Source: Promicromonospora sp042731755
Lineage (GTDB): Bacteria; Actinomycetota; Actinomycetes; Actinomycetales; Cellulomonadaceae
Length of the DNA stretch: 64,000 bases
Reading direction: 5' to 3'
Assembly (NCBI RefSeq): GCF_042731755.1
Contig: NZ_JBHWLR010000006.1
Location: 320,071 to 384,070 of the forward strand
Numbering within the stretch: position 1 is the first letter of the stretch; the number at the start of each line of letters is the position of its first letter. The translations under genes and the position numbers were made by a program. A model generated the notes under the pieces. That model made no database searches and had not been told where the DNA came from. It was given only the letters and a program-made list of their open reading frames with translations. Below, in pieces: positions 15,250-23,976 of the stretch.

Positions 15250-17796
15250 ATGAAGATCAGCCGCGACCTGACCGACTGGACCCTGACCGCGACGGGCGGC
15301 CCCGTCCCGGCGGACCTCGCCGGGGTCCCCGTCCCGGCGACGGTCCCGGGCACGAGCCACACCGCCCTGCTGGAGCAGGGGCTCATCCCCGACCCGTACC
15401 TCGGCACGAACGAGACCTCGGTCGCCTGGATGAAGCGCACCACCTGGCGGTACGCGACCGTCCTGGACGAGCCGCCCGCCGCGGACGACGAGCGCGTCGA
15501 CCTGCTCTTCGAGGGCGTCGACACGGTGGCCGGCGTGGCGGTCGACACGGACGTGGAGCACGCCGCCGTCGGCCAGGGCCGCACCCAGCTCGGCCGCACC
15601 GCGAACATGCACCGCTCCTACCGCTACGACGTGCGCGAGCTCGTCGGCACGCCGGCCAACCTGGTGGTCGACCTCGACTCCGCGATCGAGACGGCCGAGG
15701 CCGAGGCGAAGCGGCTCGGCGTCCGCCCCATGGCCTACGACCAGCCGTTCAACATGGTGCGCAAGATGGCCTGCTCGTTCGGCTGGGACTGGGGTCCGGA
15801 CCTGCAGACGGCCGGCCTGTGGAAGCCCGTGCGGGTGGAGCGCTGGCGGGTGGCCCGGCTGGCCCGGGTGACCCCGCTGGCCACCGTGGCCGACGACGGC
15901 ACGGGGCTGGTCGACGTACGGGTCGAGATCGAGGCCTCCGGCCTGGCCGACACGCCGCGGCTGACCGTCGACGTCTCCGTCGGGGACCGCGGGACCAGCA
16001 CGGGGATCCCGGCCGGCTGGTCCGGCGGCGTCCTGGACGTGCGGGTCGAGGCCGGCGACGTCGACCTGTGGTGGCCCACCGGGTACGGCGACCAGCCCCT
16101 CTATCCGATCGAGGTCACCCTCTACGAGGGCGACGGCGAGGACCGCTCGAACCCGCTGGACGCGTGGTCCGGCCGGGTCGCGTTCCGCACCGTCGAGGTG
16201 GACCGCGAGCGCGACGAGCACGGCACGGGCTTCACGTTCCTGATCAACGGCAGGCGGGTCTTCACGCGCGGGGCCAACTGGATCCCCGACGACCACCTGC
16301 TGACGCGCATCACCCGCGAGCGCCTCGAACGGCGGGTGGACCAGGCGCTGGGCGCGAACCTCAACCTGCTGCGGGTGTGGGGCGGCGGCATCTACGAGTC
16401 GGACGACTTCTACGACGTCTGCGACGAGAAGGGCGTCATGGTCTGGCAGGACATCCTGCTGGCCTGCGCCGCCTACCCCGAGGAGGAGCCCCACCGGTCC
16501 GAGTTCGAGGCCGAGCTGCGGGAGAACGCCGCCCGGCTGGCGCCGCACCCGTCGCTGGTGCTGTGGAACGGCGGCAACGAGAACATCTGGGGCCACGAGG
16601 ACTGGGGCTGGAAGGAGCGGCTGGGCGACCTGACCTGGGGCGCCGGCTACTACTACGAGCTCTTCCCGAAGGTGCTGGCCGAGGTCGACCCGACCCGCCC
16701 CTACTCGGACGGCTCGCCCTACTCCCCCGGCTTCGCGCCCGAGCAGGTGCACCCCAACGACCCGGACCACGGCACGCACCACCAGTGGGACGTGTGGAAC
16801 CGCGTGGACTACTCGCACTACCGCGACGACGTGCCGCGCTTCGCGTCGGAGTTCGGCTTCCAGGGTCCGGCCACCTGGGCGACCCTGACGAGGGCGATCC
16901 TTCCTGACAGCGCTGACGGGCCGGACGGCGCGGCCGTCCCGGAGGGCTTCAAGGAGTCCGAGGTCTTCCTGCTGCACCAGAAGGCGATCGACGGCAACGG
17001 CAAGCTGGACCGCGGCCTGGCCCCGCACCTGGACGTCCCCGAGGACTTCGTCGACTGGCACTGGGCCACGCAGCTCAACCAGGCGCGCGCGGTGCGGTAC
17101 GCCGTGGAGCACTACCGGTCGTGGTGGCCGCGCACCGCGGGCGCGATCGTGTGGCAGCTCAACGACTGCTGGCCCGTCACGTCCTGGGCCGCCGTGGACG
17201 GCGACGGCCGGCGCAAGCCGCTCTGGTACGCGCTGCGGAACGCGTTCGCCGACCGGGCGGTCACGGTGCAGCCGCGCGGGGACGGGCTGGTCGCTGCGCT
17301 GGTCAACGACACCGACGAGCCGTGGGCCGGCCCGGTAGCGGCGGCCCGGACCACGCTGGGCGGCGAGGTGCTGGCGACGTCGGACAGCGAGGTCGTGGTG
17401 CCGCCGCGCTCGGTGACCCTGGTCCCGCTCGAGGGCGACCTGGTCGCCGTGGCCGACGCCGCGCACGAGGTGCTGGTCGTATCCCTCGGCGCGGAGCGCG
17501 GGCTGCACGGCTGGTCCGAGAGCAAGGACCTGGCGCTCGACGCCGCGCCGCTGGAGACCGCGGTCACCGCCCAGGACGGCGGCTACCGCGTCGAGGTGAC
17601 GGCGACGTCGCTGGCGCTCGGCGTGTCCGTGCTGGCCGACCGGCTCGACCCGGACGCCGAGGTGGACGAGCAGGTGGTCGACCTCCCGGCGGGCACGACG
17701 GCGGTGTTCCACGTGACCACGAGCCGCGACCTCGACCCGGCAGCGCTGGTCTCGCGGCCGGTGCTGCGCACCGAGAACGACCTCGTGGCGCGCTAG
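15250..17796 (+). CDS. Beta-mannosidase, GH2
   Basis: 848 residues, no signal peptide, hence cytosolic. Releases mannose from manno-oligosaccharides. Order: jelly-roll sugar-binding domain (1-180), Ig-like domain (190-310), TIM barrel (about 310-650), C-terminal beta domains. GH2 catalytic residues: acid/base E444 in WNGGNENIWG and nucleophile E534 in FASEFGFQG. RGANWIPDD and WGGGIYESDDFYD are typical of the beta-mannosidase branch rather than beta-galactosidase or glucuronidase. GGGAGGACGAGG precedes the ATG. It sits 105 bp before an alpha-galactosidase in the same direction, which points to galactomannan or galactosylated mannan breakdown. Confidence 0.93.
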   Translation: MKISRDLTDWTLTATGGPVPADLAGVPVPATVPGTSHTALLEQGLIPDPYLGTNETSVAWMKRTTWRYATVLDEPPAADDERVDLLFEGVDTVAGVAVDTDVEHAAVGQGRTQLGRTANMHRSYRYDVRELVGTPANLVVDLDSAIETAEAEAKRLGVRPMAYDQPFNMVRKMACSFGWDWGPDLQTAGLWKPVRVERWRVARLARVTPLATVADDGTGLVDVRVEIEASGLADTPRLTVDVSVGDRGTSTGIPAGWSGGVLDVRVEAGDVDLWWPTGYGDQPLYPIEVTLYEGDGEDRSNPLDAWSGRVAFRTVEVDRERDEHGTGFTFLINGRRVFTRGANWIPDDHLLTRITRERLERRVDQALGANLNLLRVWGGGIYESDDFYDVCDEKGVMVWQDILLACAAYPEEEPHRSEFEAELRENAARLAPHPSLVLWNGGNENIWGHEDWGWKERLGDLTWGAGYYYELFPKVLAEVDPTRPYSDGSPYSPGFAPEQVHPNDPDHGTHHQWDVWNRVDYSHYRDDVPRFASEFGFQGPATWATLTRAILPDSADGPDGAAVPEGFKESEVFLLHQKAIDGNGKLDRGLAPHLDVPEDFVDWHWATQLNQARAVRYAVEHYRSWWPRTAGAIVWQLNDCWPVTSWAAVDGDGRRKPLWYALRNAFADRAVTVQPRGDGLVAALVNDTDEPWAGPVAAARTTLGGEVLATSDSEVVVPPRSVTLVPLEGDLVAVADAAHEVLVVSLGAERGLHGWSESKDLALDAAPLETAVTAQDGGYRVEVTATSLALGVSVLADRLDPDAEVDEQVVDLPAGTTAVFHVTTSRDLDPAALVSRPVLRTENDLVAR

Positions 17797-17850
17797 GCGC
17801 GTCGCCACCCGCGGCACATCACCCGCACGAGCAGGACGAAACCCGATCCC

Positions 17851-17873
17851 CTGTCAGTGACCGCGCGTACGGT
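17851..17873 (+). promoter_or_regulatory. RecA-NDp/PafBC-like element before alpha-galactosidase
   Basis: CTGTCAGTG, 8 nt (ACCGCGCG), TACGGT, 28 nt before the ATG. It fits the DNA-damage consensus although the gene is a sugar hydrolase. Confidence 0.5.
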
Positions 17874-17901
17874 GTGGTTCAGGGGGCGAGAGGACAGCAC
17901 G

Positions 17902-20070
17902 ATGCACAGGTTCGACGAGGTCACGAGCTGGTCGGTGCTGCGCCGCGACGGTGTCGCCGTGGTCGTGGCCCACCCCGAGCGCGGGCTGCCGCTCGTGCTC
18001 CACTGGGGCCCCGACCTGGGCGACCTGTCGCCCGCCGACCTGCAGGCGCTCGACTCGGCGACCAGCCGGCAGACCGCGCCCGGCACGCTCGACGCCGCGT
18101 GGCGGCCCTCCCTGCTGCCGCAGGAGTCGGACGGCTGGGCGGGCCGCCCCGGCCTGCTCGTGGCGGCGGGCGGCATCTCGCTGTTCCCACGCTGGACCGT
18201 CACCGAGGTGGAGCGGGACACCGCCGACCTGCTGGTCACGGCCCACGACCCGGACCTGGGGCTGACGCTGCGCTCGCACCTGGAGGTCGGCGCGGGCGGG
18301 CTCGTCCTGCTGTGGCACGAGCTGGCGAACGACGGCCACGACCCCGTGGACGTGCACTGGCTGGAGGCCACGCTGCCCGTGCCGCGGGCGGCGGACCACC
18401 TGACCCAGTTCACGGGCCGCTGGTCCCGTGAGAAGTCGCCGGTGACCACGCCGATGCCGGGCGGCAGCACGGCCCGGCAGACCCGCCGGGGCCGGTCGGG
18501 TCACGACGCGCCCTGGGTGACGGTGGCGTCGTCGGGCACGCCGCGCCACCGCACCGGCGAGGCCTGGGCGACCCACCTCGGGTGGAGCGCCGACGTGACG
18601 CACCGCGTGGACCACCTCACCGAGCACGCGACGCTGCTCGGGGCGGGCGAGCTCGTGCGCCCGGGCGAGGTCCGGCTGGCGCCCGGCACGGCGTACCGTA
18701 CGCCGGTCGCGTACTTCGCCTGGTCACCGCGGGGCCTGGACGGCGTCCAGGACCGGTTCCACACTTGGATGCGGGCGCGTCCGCAGCACGTGACGAGCCC
18801 GCGGCCGCTGGTGCTGAACACGTGGGAGGCCGTGTACTTCGACCACTCCCCGGCCAAGCTGGAGCGGCTCGCGCGGCGCGCCGCGGCGGTGGGTGTGGAG
18901 CGCTTCGTGCTCGACGACGGCTGGTTCCACTCCCGGCGCGACGACACCACCGGGCTGGGCGACTGGGTGGTCGACCACGACGTGTGGCCCGACGGGCTGG
19001 GCCCGCTCGCGGGTCTGGTCCACGAGCTGGGCATGGAGTTCGGGCTGTGGTTCGAGCCCGAGATGGTCAACCTCGACTCCGACCTGGCCCGCGCCCACCC
19101 GGAGTGGATCCTCTCGAACACCGCGGCCGTCCCGTCGCCGGACGGGCTGTCGTTCCGCACGCAGTACGTGCTGGACCTCGCCGTCCCCGAGGCGTGGGAG
19201 CACGTGCGCGGCCAGATCTCGGCCCTGGTCACGGAGCTGGGCATCGACTTCGTCAAGTGGGACCACAACCGCGACCTCACCGAGCCCGTCCACGTCGGGA
19301 CGGACGGCGTCGGGCGGCCGGGCACCCACGTGCAGACGCTGGCCGCGTACGCCCTGATCGCCCGGCTCAAGGCCGATCACCCGGGGCTGGAGATCGAGTC
19401 GTGCTCCTCGGGCGGTGCACGGACCGACCTGGGGATCCTGGAGATCACCGACCGCGTGTGGGCCTCCGACTCCAACGACCCGGTGGAGCGCCAGGACATC
19501 CAGCGGTGGACGTCGCTCGTGCTGCCGCCCGAGCTGATCGGGGCGCACGTCGGCCCGTCGCCCGCGCACTCGTCGGGGCGCACCACCGACCTCTCGTACC
19601 GCGTGGCCACCGCGCTCCAGGGCCACGCCGGGTTCGAGTGGGACCTGCTGGCCTGCACGGACGACGAGCTGATCGCGGTCACGGCGTACGCGGCGCTCTA
19701 CAAGGAGCTCCGGTCGCTCGTGCACACCGGCACGGTCGTGCACGGCGACACGGTGGACCCCGCGCTGCGGGTCACGGGCTTCGTCTCCCCCGACCGCGCC
19801 GCGGGCGTGTGGACGGTGGCGACCGTGGCCTCGCTCCAGGACGCCCTGACGGAGCGGGTGCGGCTCGACGGGCTCGACCCGGCCCGGCGCTACAGCGTGC
19901 GGGTGCGCGACGAGGTGGGTTCCGCGAAGTGGATGGGTGGCATCACGCCCGGCTGGCTCGGCAAGGAGGCCGTTGACGTGCCCGGCTCCGTGCTGACCGA
20001 GGTCGGGCTGCAGCTCCCCACGCTGTGGCCGATGCAGGCGCTGATCATCCAGGTGACGGCGGCCGACTGA
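17902..20070 (+). CDS. Alpha-galactosidase, GH36
   Basis: 722 residues, cytosolic. Hydrolyses terminal alpha-galactosyl residues of galactomannan or raffinose-type sugars. N-terminal supersandwich (1-290), TIM barrel (about 300-620) and C-terminal beta domain. Nucleophile D454 in FVKWDHNRD, acid/base D523 in WASDSNDPVERQ; the GH36 motifs LDDGWF, GLWFEPEMVN and SCSSGGARTDLG are all present. ATG 17902 is preferred over an in-frame start 45 nt upstream because GAGAGG lies 9-14 nt before it. It probably works with the beta-mannosidase upstream: removal of galactose side chains, then of mannose units. Confidence 0.95.
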   Translation: MHRFDEVTSWSVLRRDGVAVVVAHPERGLPLVLHWGPDLGDLSPADLQALDSATSRQTAPGTLDAAWRPSLLPQESDGWAGRPGLLVAAGGISLFPRWTVTEVERDTADLLVTAHDPDLGLTLRSHLEVGAGGLVLLWHELANDGHDPVDVHWLEATLPVPRAADHLTQFTGRWSREKSPVTTPMPGGSTARQTRRGRSGHDAPWVTVASSGTPRHRTGEAWATHLGWSADVTHRVDHLTEHATLLGAGELVRPGEVRLAPGTAYRTPVAYFAWSPRGLDGVQDRFHTWMRARPQHVTSPRPLVLNTWEAVYFDHSPAKLERLARRAAAVGVERFVLDDGWFHSRRDDTTGLGDWVVDHDVWPDGLGPLAGLVHELGMEFGLWFEPEMVNLDSDLARAHPEWILSNTAAVPSPDGLSFRTQYVLDLAVPEAWEHVRGQISALVTELGIDFVKWDHNRDLTEPVHVGTDGVGRPGTHVQTLAAYALIARLKADHPGLEIESCSSGGARTDLGILEITDRVWASDSNDPVERQDIQRWTSLVLPPELIGAHVGPSPAHSSGRTTDLSYRVATALQGHAGFEWDLLACTDDELIAVTAYAALYKELRSLVHTGTVVHGDTVDPALRVTGFVSPDRAAGVWTVATVASLQDALTERVRLDGLDPARRYSVRVRDEVGSAKWMGGITPGWLGKEAVDVPGSVLTEVGLQLPTLWPMQALIIQVTAAD

Positions 20071-20091
20071 CGCGGAACAGGGCTGACACAG

Positions 20092-20135
20092 GCAGGGCGG
20101 GTCGGGACCGATGCTCCGGTCCCGACCCGCCCTGC
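20092..20135. terminator. Bidirectional terminator between converging genes
   Basis: Perfect 19-bp stem (20092-20110 with 20117-20135) and 6-nt loop. It serves both the alpha-galactosidase and the convergent LAXTG protein gene. Confidence 0.85.
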
Positions 20136-20158
20136 TGCTGTGGTGGTGTACGGGCTGC

Positions 20159-20860
20159 TCAGCTGCTGAGCGCGCCCTTGCGCCGCAGCACGAGCAGGGT
20201 CACGCCACCGCCGACGAGCGCGAGCGCGATCAGCGTGAAGCCGATGACGGTGCTGGCACCGGTCGCGGCGAGCTCGCCGGGCTCCTCCGCGGAGGGGGAC
20301 GCAGTGGCGTCGACGCCCGTGGCGGGGGCGGACTCCTCGGCCGGCGCGTTGCCCTCCTCGGGCTCCCCTGCCTCGGGCTCGTCGACGGCGGGCTCCGACG
20401 GCTCGGTGCCGGTGCCGTCGGTCGGCTCCTCACCGGGCTCCTCGCCCGGCACCGTCGGCTCCTCGCCCGGCACCGTCGGCTCCTCGCCCGGCACGCTCGG
20501 CTCCGGCGTCGGCTCGGCCTTGACCGTGATGAGCGTGTAGTGGCTGATCGCCTTGCCGGACGAGTGCGAGATCGTCACCTCGGCCGCGGGCGGGTCGACG
20601 ACCACGTCCTCCGGGCCGAGGCCCTGGTTGGCTGAGCCCGCCTTCACGCAGTAGCCGGTGATGAGGTAGCCGTCGGGCGCGGTGACCACCAGGGTGGTGT
20701 GCTCACCGCTGACGTCGACCTTGCCGTCCTTCGGGCAGGTGGCCGAGCCGGTGGTCGCGACAGGAGCGCCGGCGACCGGCGCGGCGAACGCGGCGGTCGA
20801 GGGGACCAGAAGTCCCGCGACGAGGAGCGCGGATGCTCCCAGGACGGTCATCTTGCGCAC
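20159..20860 (-). CDS. Sortase-anchored (LAXTG) cell-wall protein
   Basis: 233 residues from GTG 20860, chosen because GAAGGAG lies 8 nt upstream and it gives a clean signal peptide (VRKMTVLGASALLVAGLL...AFAAP). The exported domain (about 30-130) has two cysteines and resembles adhesin-type beta domains (TLVVTAPDGYLITGYCVKAG, KAISHYTLITVK). A Pro/Glu-rich stalk with three VPGEEPT repeats follows (about 135-195). The C-terminus has LAATG, a hydrophobic segment (IGFTLIALALVGGGVTLLVL) and a RRKG tail: a sorting signal of the LAXTG type used by class E sortases in high-GC actinobacteria. No sortase gene is in the window. Ligand unknown. Confidence 0.88.
   Translation of the reverse strand: MRKMTVLGASALLVAGLLVPSTAAFAAPVAGAPVATTGSATCPKDGKVDVSGEHTTLVVTAPDGYLITGYCVKAGSANQGLGPEDVVVDPPAAEVTISHSSGKAISHYTLITVKAEPTPEPSVPGEEPTVPGEEPTVPGEEPGEEPTDGTGTEPSEPAVDEPEAGEPEEGNAPAEESAPATGVDATASPSAEEPGELAATGASTVIGFTLIALALVGGGVTLLVLRRKGALSS
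20441..20503. repeat. 21-bp tandem repeat, three copies, in the wall-protein stalk
   Basis: Copies at 20441-20461, 20462-20482 and 20483-20503 encode VPGEEPT units. In-frame repeat number can vary stalk length. Confidence 0.85.
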
Positions 20861-20920
20861 TGAGCGCTCCTTCGGGAAAGGGATGGGGCAGGTGTGCCCG
20901 ACGTCGAGCACGATTCCCGG

Positions 20921-20949
20921 AGCGTAGCGACAATGGCGCAGATCGCCAA
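20921..20949 (-). promoter_or_regulatory. Promoter of the LAXTG protein gene
   Basis: Minus strand: TTGGCG (20944-20949), 17 bp, TACGCT (20921-20926). The stretch just upstream (20950-20996) is unusually AT-rich for this genome and may act as an UP-like or regulator-binding region. Confidence 0.6.
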
Positions 20950-20996
20950 TATCCGCTTATCTCAGTAAAATACCTTACAACGACTTTTCTTACGCT

Positions 20997-21977
20997 CTAC
21001 CGACCTTTGCCTTTTTTCTTTCCTTGGGACGCGGAACGCCCGCCCTTGCCGCGCTGGGCACCCCCTCGGCCTCCGGCAGCAGCCGTACCTCGCCCCGTAC
21101 CAGACCGCTTCTTGGCCCCTGACACGCTCTTCGAGGATTTCTTCACCCCGGTCCGGGCGGATTTCGCTGTCGGCGCATCGGCGGACGCCCCGTCCGCCCC
21201 CTGGCGGGACGACGGCGCGCCCCGGCCGCGTGAGCTGTTGACCGTGCGCCCCCGGACGATCCCGATGAGCTCCTCGACGAGGTCCGTGGTGCGCTCGATC
21301 GGCCACACCAGGCCCACCGGCGCCGTCGGCCCGTCGGAGAGCGGACGGTAGGTCACGTCCTTGCGGCGGTGCAGCCGCGCCAGCGACATCGGCAGCACGG
21401 CCACCCCGACGTTCGCGGCGACGGTCGCGACGACGTCGGCGGTGGTCGGGACCCGCTCCAGCGGGTTGCCGTCCGGGTCCGCCGGCAGCGTGCCCGGGAC
21501 GGTGCGGCCTCCGGTGAACAGGACGTCGTCGCCGGGCACCCAGACGGGGTCCTGCGCGATGTCGCCGGCGGAGACGGTCTCGTCGTCGGCGAGGGCGGCG
21601 AGCAGGTGGTCCCGGGAGAAGAGGACCACCGACGACTCCTCGTAGAGCGGGATCGCGGAGAACACGTCCTTGTCCACCGGGAGACGGCCGATAGCGGCGT
21701 CCACGTCGCCCGACTCCAGCGCGGCCGCGACCGCGCCGGCCTCGACCTGGACCAGCTCCAGGCGCACGTCGGGCAGCCGCTCGTGCCACACGCTCGCCCA
21801 CTTGCCCGGCGTCGCGCCAGGCACGTAGGCGAGGCGGAAGCGGGGCCTGCCGTCGAGCTCGGCGTCGGGTTCGGCGTCGGGTTCGGCGTCGGAAGTCTCG
21901 TCGAAGGCCTCGTCGGAGGTCTCGTCAAGGACCTCCTCGGGAGCGGCGGGTCCGACGTCGGGTACGGGCTGGTTCAC
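20997..21977 (-). CDS. LysR effector-domain protein lacking HTH, with Lys/Arg-rich tail
   Basis: 326 residues. Residues about 45-240 form a LysR-type periplasmic-binding-like effector domain (FRLAYVPGATPGKWASVW, DVDAAIGRLPVD, VLPMSLARLH) but the N-terminal winged helix of LysR regulators is absent. In its place are about 43 acidic residues with repeated DETSDE/AEPD units. The C-terminal 80 residues are Ser/Gly/Lys/Arg-rich (VKKSSKSVSGAKKRSG...GKKKGKGR), resembling histone-like DNA-binding tails. GTG start follows a TAGCCT -10 by 6 nt, suggesting a leaderless mRNA. Divergent neighbour is a DUF5997 gene, a pairing I recall as common in actinobacteria. Role unknown; it may bind DNA through the tail. 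Confidence 0.8.
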   Translation of the reverse strand: MNQPVPDVGPAAPEEVLDETSDEAFDETSDAEPDAEPDAELDGRPRFRLAYVPGATPGKWASVWHERLPDVRLELVQVEAGAVAAALESGDVDAAIGRLPVDKDVFSAIPLYEESSVVLFSRDHLLAALADDETVSAGDIAQDPVWVPGDDVLFTGGRTVPGTLPADPDGNPLERVPTTADVVATVAANVGVAVLPMSLARLHRRKDVTYRPLSDGPTAPVGLVWPIERTTDLVEELIGIVRGRTVNSSRGRGAPSSRQGADGASADAPTAKSARTGVKKSSKSVSGAKKRSGTGRGTAAAGGRGGAQRGKGGRSASQGKKKGKGR

Positions 21978-22089
21978 GCCCCCAGGCTACGGGGCCCGGG
22001 GTCGATCGCCCCCGCACGAGCGGCCACGAGCGGCGAGGATCACGCCCGCCATGGAGAGCGTGGCGGGCGCACCCCGATACCCTGGGAAC

Positions 22090-22491
22090 ATGAGTTCCTC
22101 CTTCGCCTCGCAGCGGTTCAAGCCGTCCAACGCCGCCAAGCGACTCGGCGTCTACCTGCCTGCCACGCCGCAGGAGTTCCAGGACACCCCGATCTCGCGC
22201 GCGGAGCTCGAGGAGCTGGAGACCAACCCGCCCGAGTGGCTGGCCGACCTGCGCCGCAACGGCCCGCACCCGCGGCCGGTCGTGGCGGGGCGTCTCGGCA
22301 TCTCGATCGCGGGCCTGGCCCGCGGCGGCATCACCGACCCGCTGACCACCGAGCAGATCAACGAGCTGCGCGACAACCCGCCGGAGTGGCTGGCGCAGGA
22401 GCGCCAGACGGCCGAGCAGGTGCGGGCCGAGGAGGAGCGCGTCGAGGAGGCCCGCAAGGCCGCCGAGAAGAAGGCCCGCTCCGCGCGGTGA
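22090..22491 (+). CDS. DUF5997 family protein
   Basis: 133 residues. Starts SSSFASQRFKPSNAAKRLGVYLPATPQEF and contains two similar units ending NPPEWLADLRRNGPHP (about 56) and NPPEWLAQERQ (about 97), then a Glu/Arg/Lys-rich coiled tail. Matches the small actinobacterial family DUF5997, function unknown. A TACCCT -10 ends 6 nt before the ATG, so the transcript is probably leaderless. It is divergent from the HTH-less LysR-like protein and its stop overlaps the GTG of the methyltransferase (GTGA). Confidence 0.82.
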   Translation: MSSSFASQRFKPSNAAKRLGVYLPATPQEFQDTPISRAELEELETNPPEWLADLRRNGPHPRPVVAGRLGISIAGLARGGITDPLTTEQINELRDNPPEWLAQERQTAEQVRAEEERVEEARKAAEKKARSAR

Positions 22492-23891
22492 GCCCCGAGG
22501 TGGAGGCCGTCCTCGCGCGGCTGCGGCCGTACCCCGAGGACGGTTCCCGGGCCGACGGCCCGGTCGCGGCCGACGCGACCGACCGGCTCCTGCTCGACGA
22601 GGCCGCCGCGCTCGTCCGTGAGTTCCCCGACGACGTCGTGGTGGTCGGCGACCGGTTCGGCGCGCTGACCCTGGGCGCGCTGGCGAGCGGGGCTCACAAG
22701 GTCCGCACCCAGATGGACGCGGTCACGGCCGAGGCGGCGCTCTCCGCCAACTCCAGCCTGGTGAGCAAGGCCCTGTGGGACGGGCGTGCCCGGGCCACTG
22801 CGAGCGTTCCCGTCCCGCACGAACCGGCCGGACCGGGGTTCACCCAGCACGACCGGCTGGAGCCGCGGCTGTTCGAGGGCGCCCGCCTCGTGCTGCTCCA
22901 GCTCCCGGCGTCGCTCGCGGAGCTGACCGAGATCGCCGAGCACGTGGCCCGGTACGCCGACCCGTCGGTCACGCTCCTCGCGGGCGGCCGGGTCAAGCAC
23001 ATGACGCACGCGATGAACGACGTGCTGGGCGCGTCGTTCACGCAGGTCAGCGCGTCGCTCGCCCGGCAGAAGTCGCGGCTGCTCGTCGCGCGGGAGCCGC
23101 GGGCCGACGTCGGACCGCTCACCTACCCCGTCACGGCGCGGCTGACCGACCGGGAGATCCTGGACGCGATCGTCCCGCCGGGCACCGCCCCGGAGAGCCA
23201 GGCCCCGGACGCCGCCGGCCAGGACCGGCCCACCGGCCTCACCGTCGTCGCGCACGGCGCCGCGTTCGCCGGCGCCACCCTGGACCACGGCACACGCTTC
23301 CTCCTGGCCCAGGCGCACCGCTGGCCCCACCTGTCAGACCTCCAGGTCCCTCCGGTGACCTCCACGTCCGACACGGCTGACACGTCCGACACCCCCGCGG
23401 CGCCGGTCCCCGGCATGGACGCCCACCCGGTCGCGATCGACCTCGGGTGCGGCACCGGCATCCTCGCCACCGTCCTGGCCCTCCGGTACCCCACCGCGCA
23501 CGTGATCGCGTCGGACCGGAGCCGGGCCGCCTGCGACTCGGCCGGGGCGACGCTCGCCGCGAACGGCGTCCGCACGGCCCGGATCGTGCGGGACGACGCC
23601 GGGGCACTGCTCCCAGTCCCCGACGGCTCGGCCGACCTGGTGCTGCTCAACCCGCCCTTCCACGACCGCGCCGCGCTGAGCACCGACGCGGCGCACCGGA
23701 TGTTCGCCACGGCGGGCCGCGTGCTGCGCGACGGCGGCGAGCTGTGGACCGTCTTCAACACGGGGCTGCACTATCGCCGCGCGCTGGAGCGCGCCGTCGG
23801 GCCCACCGAGCACGTGGCCCAGGACCGGCGGTTCACCGTGACCCGGAGCGTGCGGAAACTACTTACCGACATGTCAGTGACCGGCGGTTAG
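22488..23891 (+). CDS. RsmC/RlmG-like rRNA guanine-N2 methyltransferase
   Basis: 467 residues from GTG 22488, coupled to DUF5997 by a 4-nt overlap. A degenerate N-terminal methyltransferase-like half (about 1-220) precedes a catalytic Rossmann half: AIDLGCGTGILATVLAL (about 318-334) is the SAM-binding motif I and LLNPPFHD (about 385) is the NPPF motif of N-methyltransferases acting on guanine. Two-half architecture with NPPFH is typical of RsmC and RlmG, which methylate 16S or 23S rRNA. A linker rich in Thr/Ser/Asp (TSTSDTADTSDTPAAP) separates the halves. Which G is modified cannot be told from sequence. Confidence 0.85.
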   Translation: MSPEVEAVLARLRPYPEDGSRADGPVAADATDRLLLDEAAALVREFPDDVVVVGDRFGALTLGALASGAHKVRTQMDAVTAEAALSANSSLVSKALWDGRARATASVPVPHEPAGPGFTQHDRLEPRLFEGARLVLLQLPASLAELTEIAEHVARYADPSVTLLAGGRVKHMTHAMNDVLGASFTQVSASLARQKSRLLVAREPRADVGPLTYPVTARLTDREILDAIVPPGTAPESQAPDAAGQDRPTGLTVVAHGAAFAGATLDHGTRFLLAQAHRWPHLSDLQVPPVTSTSDTADTSDTPAAPVPGMDAHPVAIDLGCGTGILATVLALRYPTAHVIASDRSRAACDSAGATLAANGVRTARIVRDDAGALLPVPDGSADLVLLNPPFHDRAALSTDAAHRMFATAGRVLRDGGELWTVFNTGLHYRRALERAVGPTEHVAQDRRFTVTRSVRKLLTDMSVTGG

Positions 23892-23894
23892 CCT
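23871..23894 (+). promoter_or_regulatory. TGTCAGTG element upstream of beta-helix protein
   Basis: ATGTCAGTG (23871-23879), then TAGCCT at 23889-23894, a 9-nt gap instead of 8. It overlaps the end of the methyltransferase gene and lies 82 nt before the next start. A weaker member of the TGTCRGTG class. Confidence 0.35.
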
Positions 23895-23976
23895 GGCTGG
23901 GCGCTCGCCCGGGCGCACCCGCACGGCAGCACGCCCGGCCTCGGCCGGCCTGCCCCGAGCACGTAAGGAACTGTCG

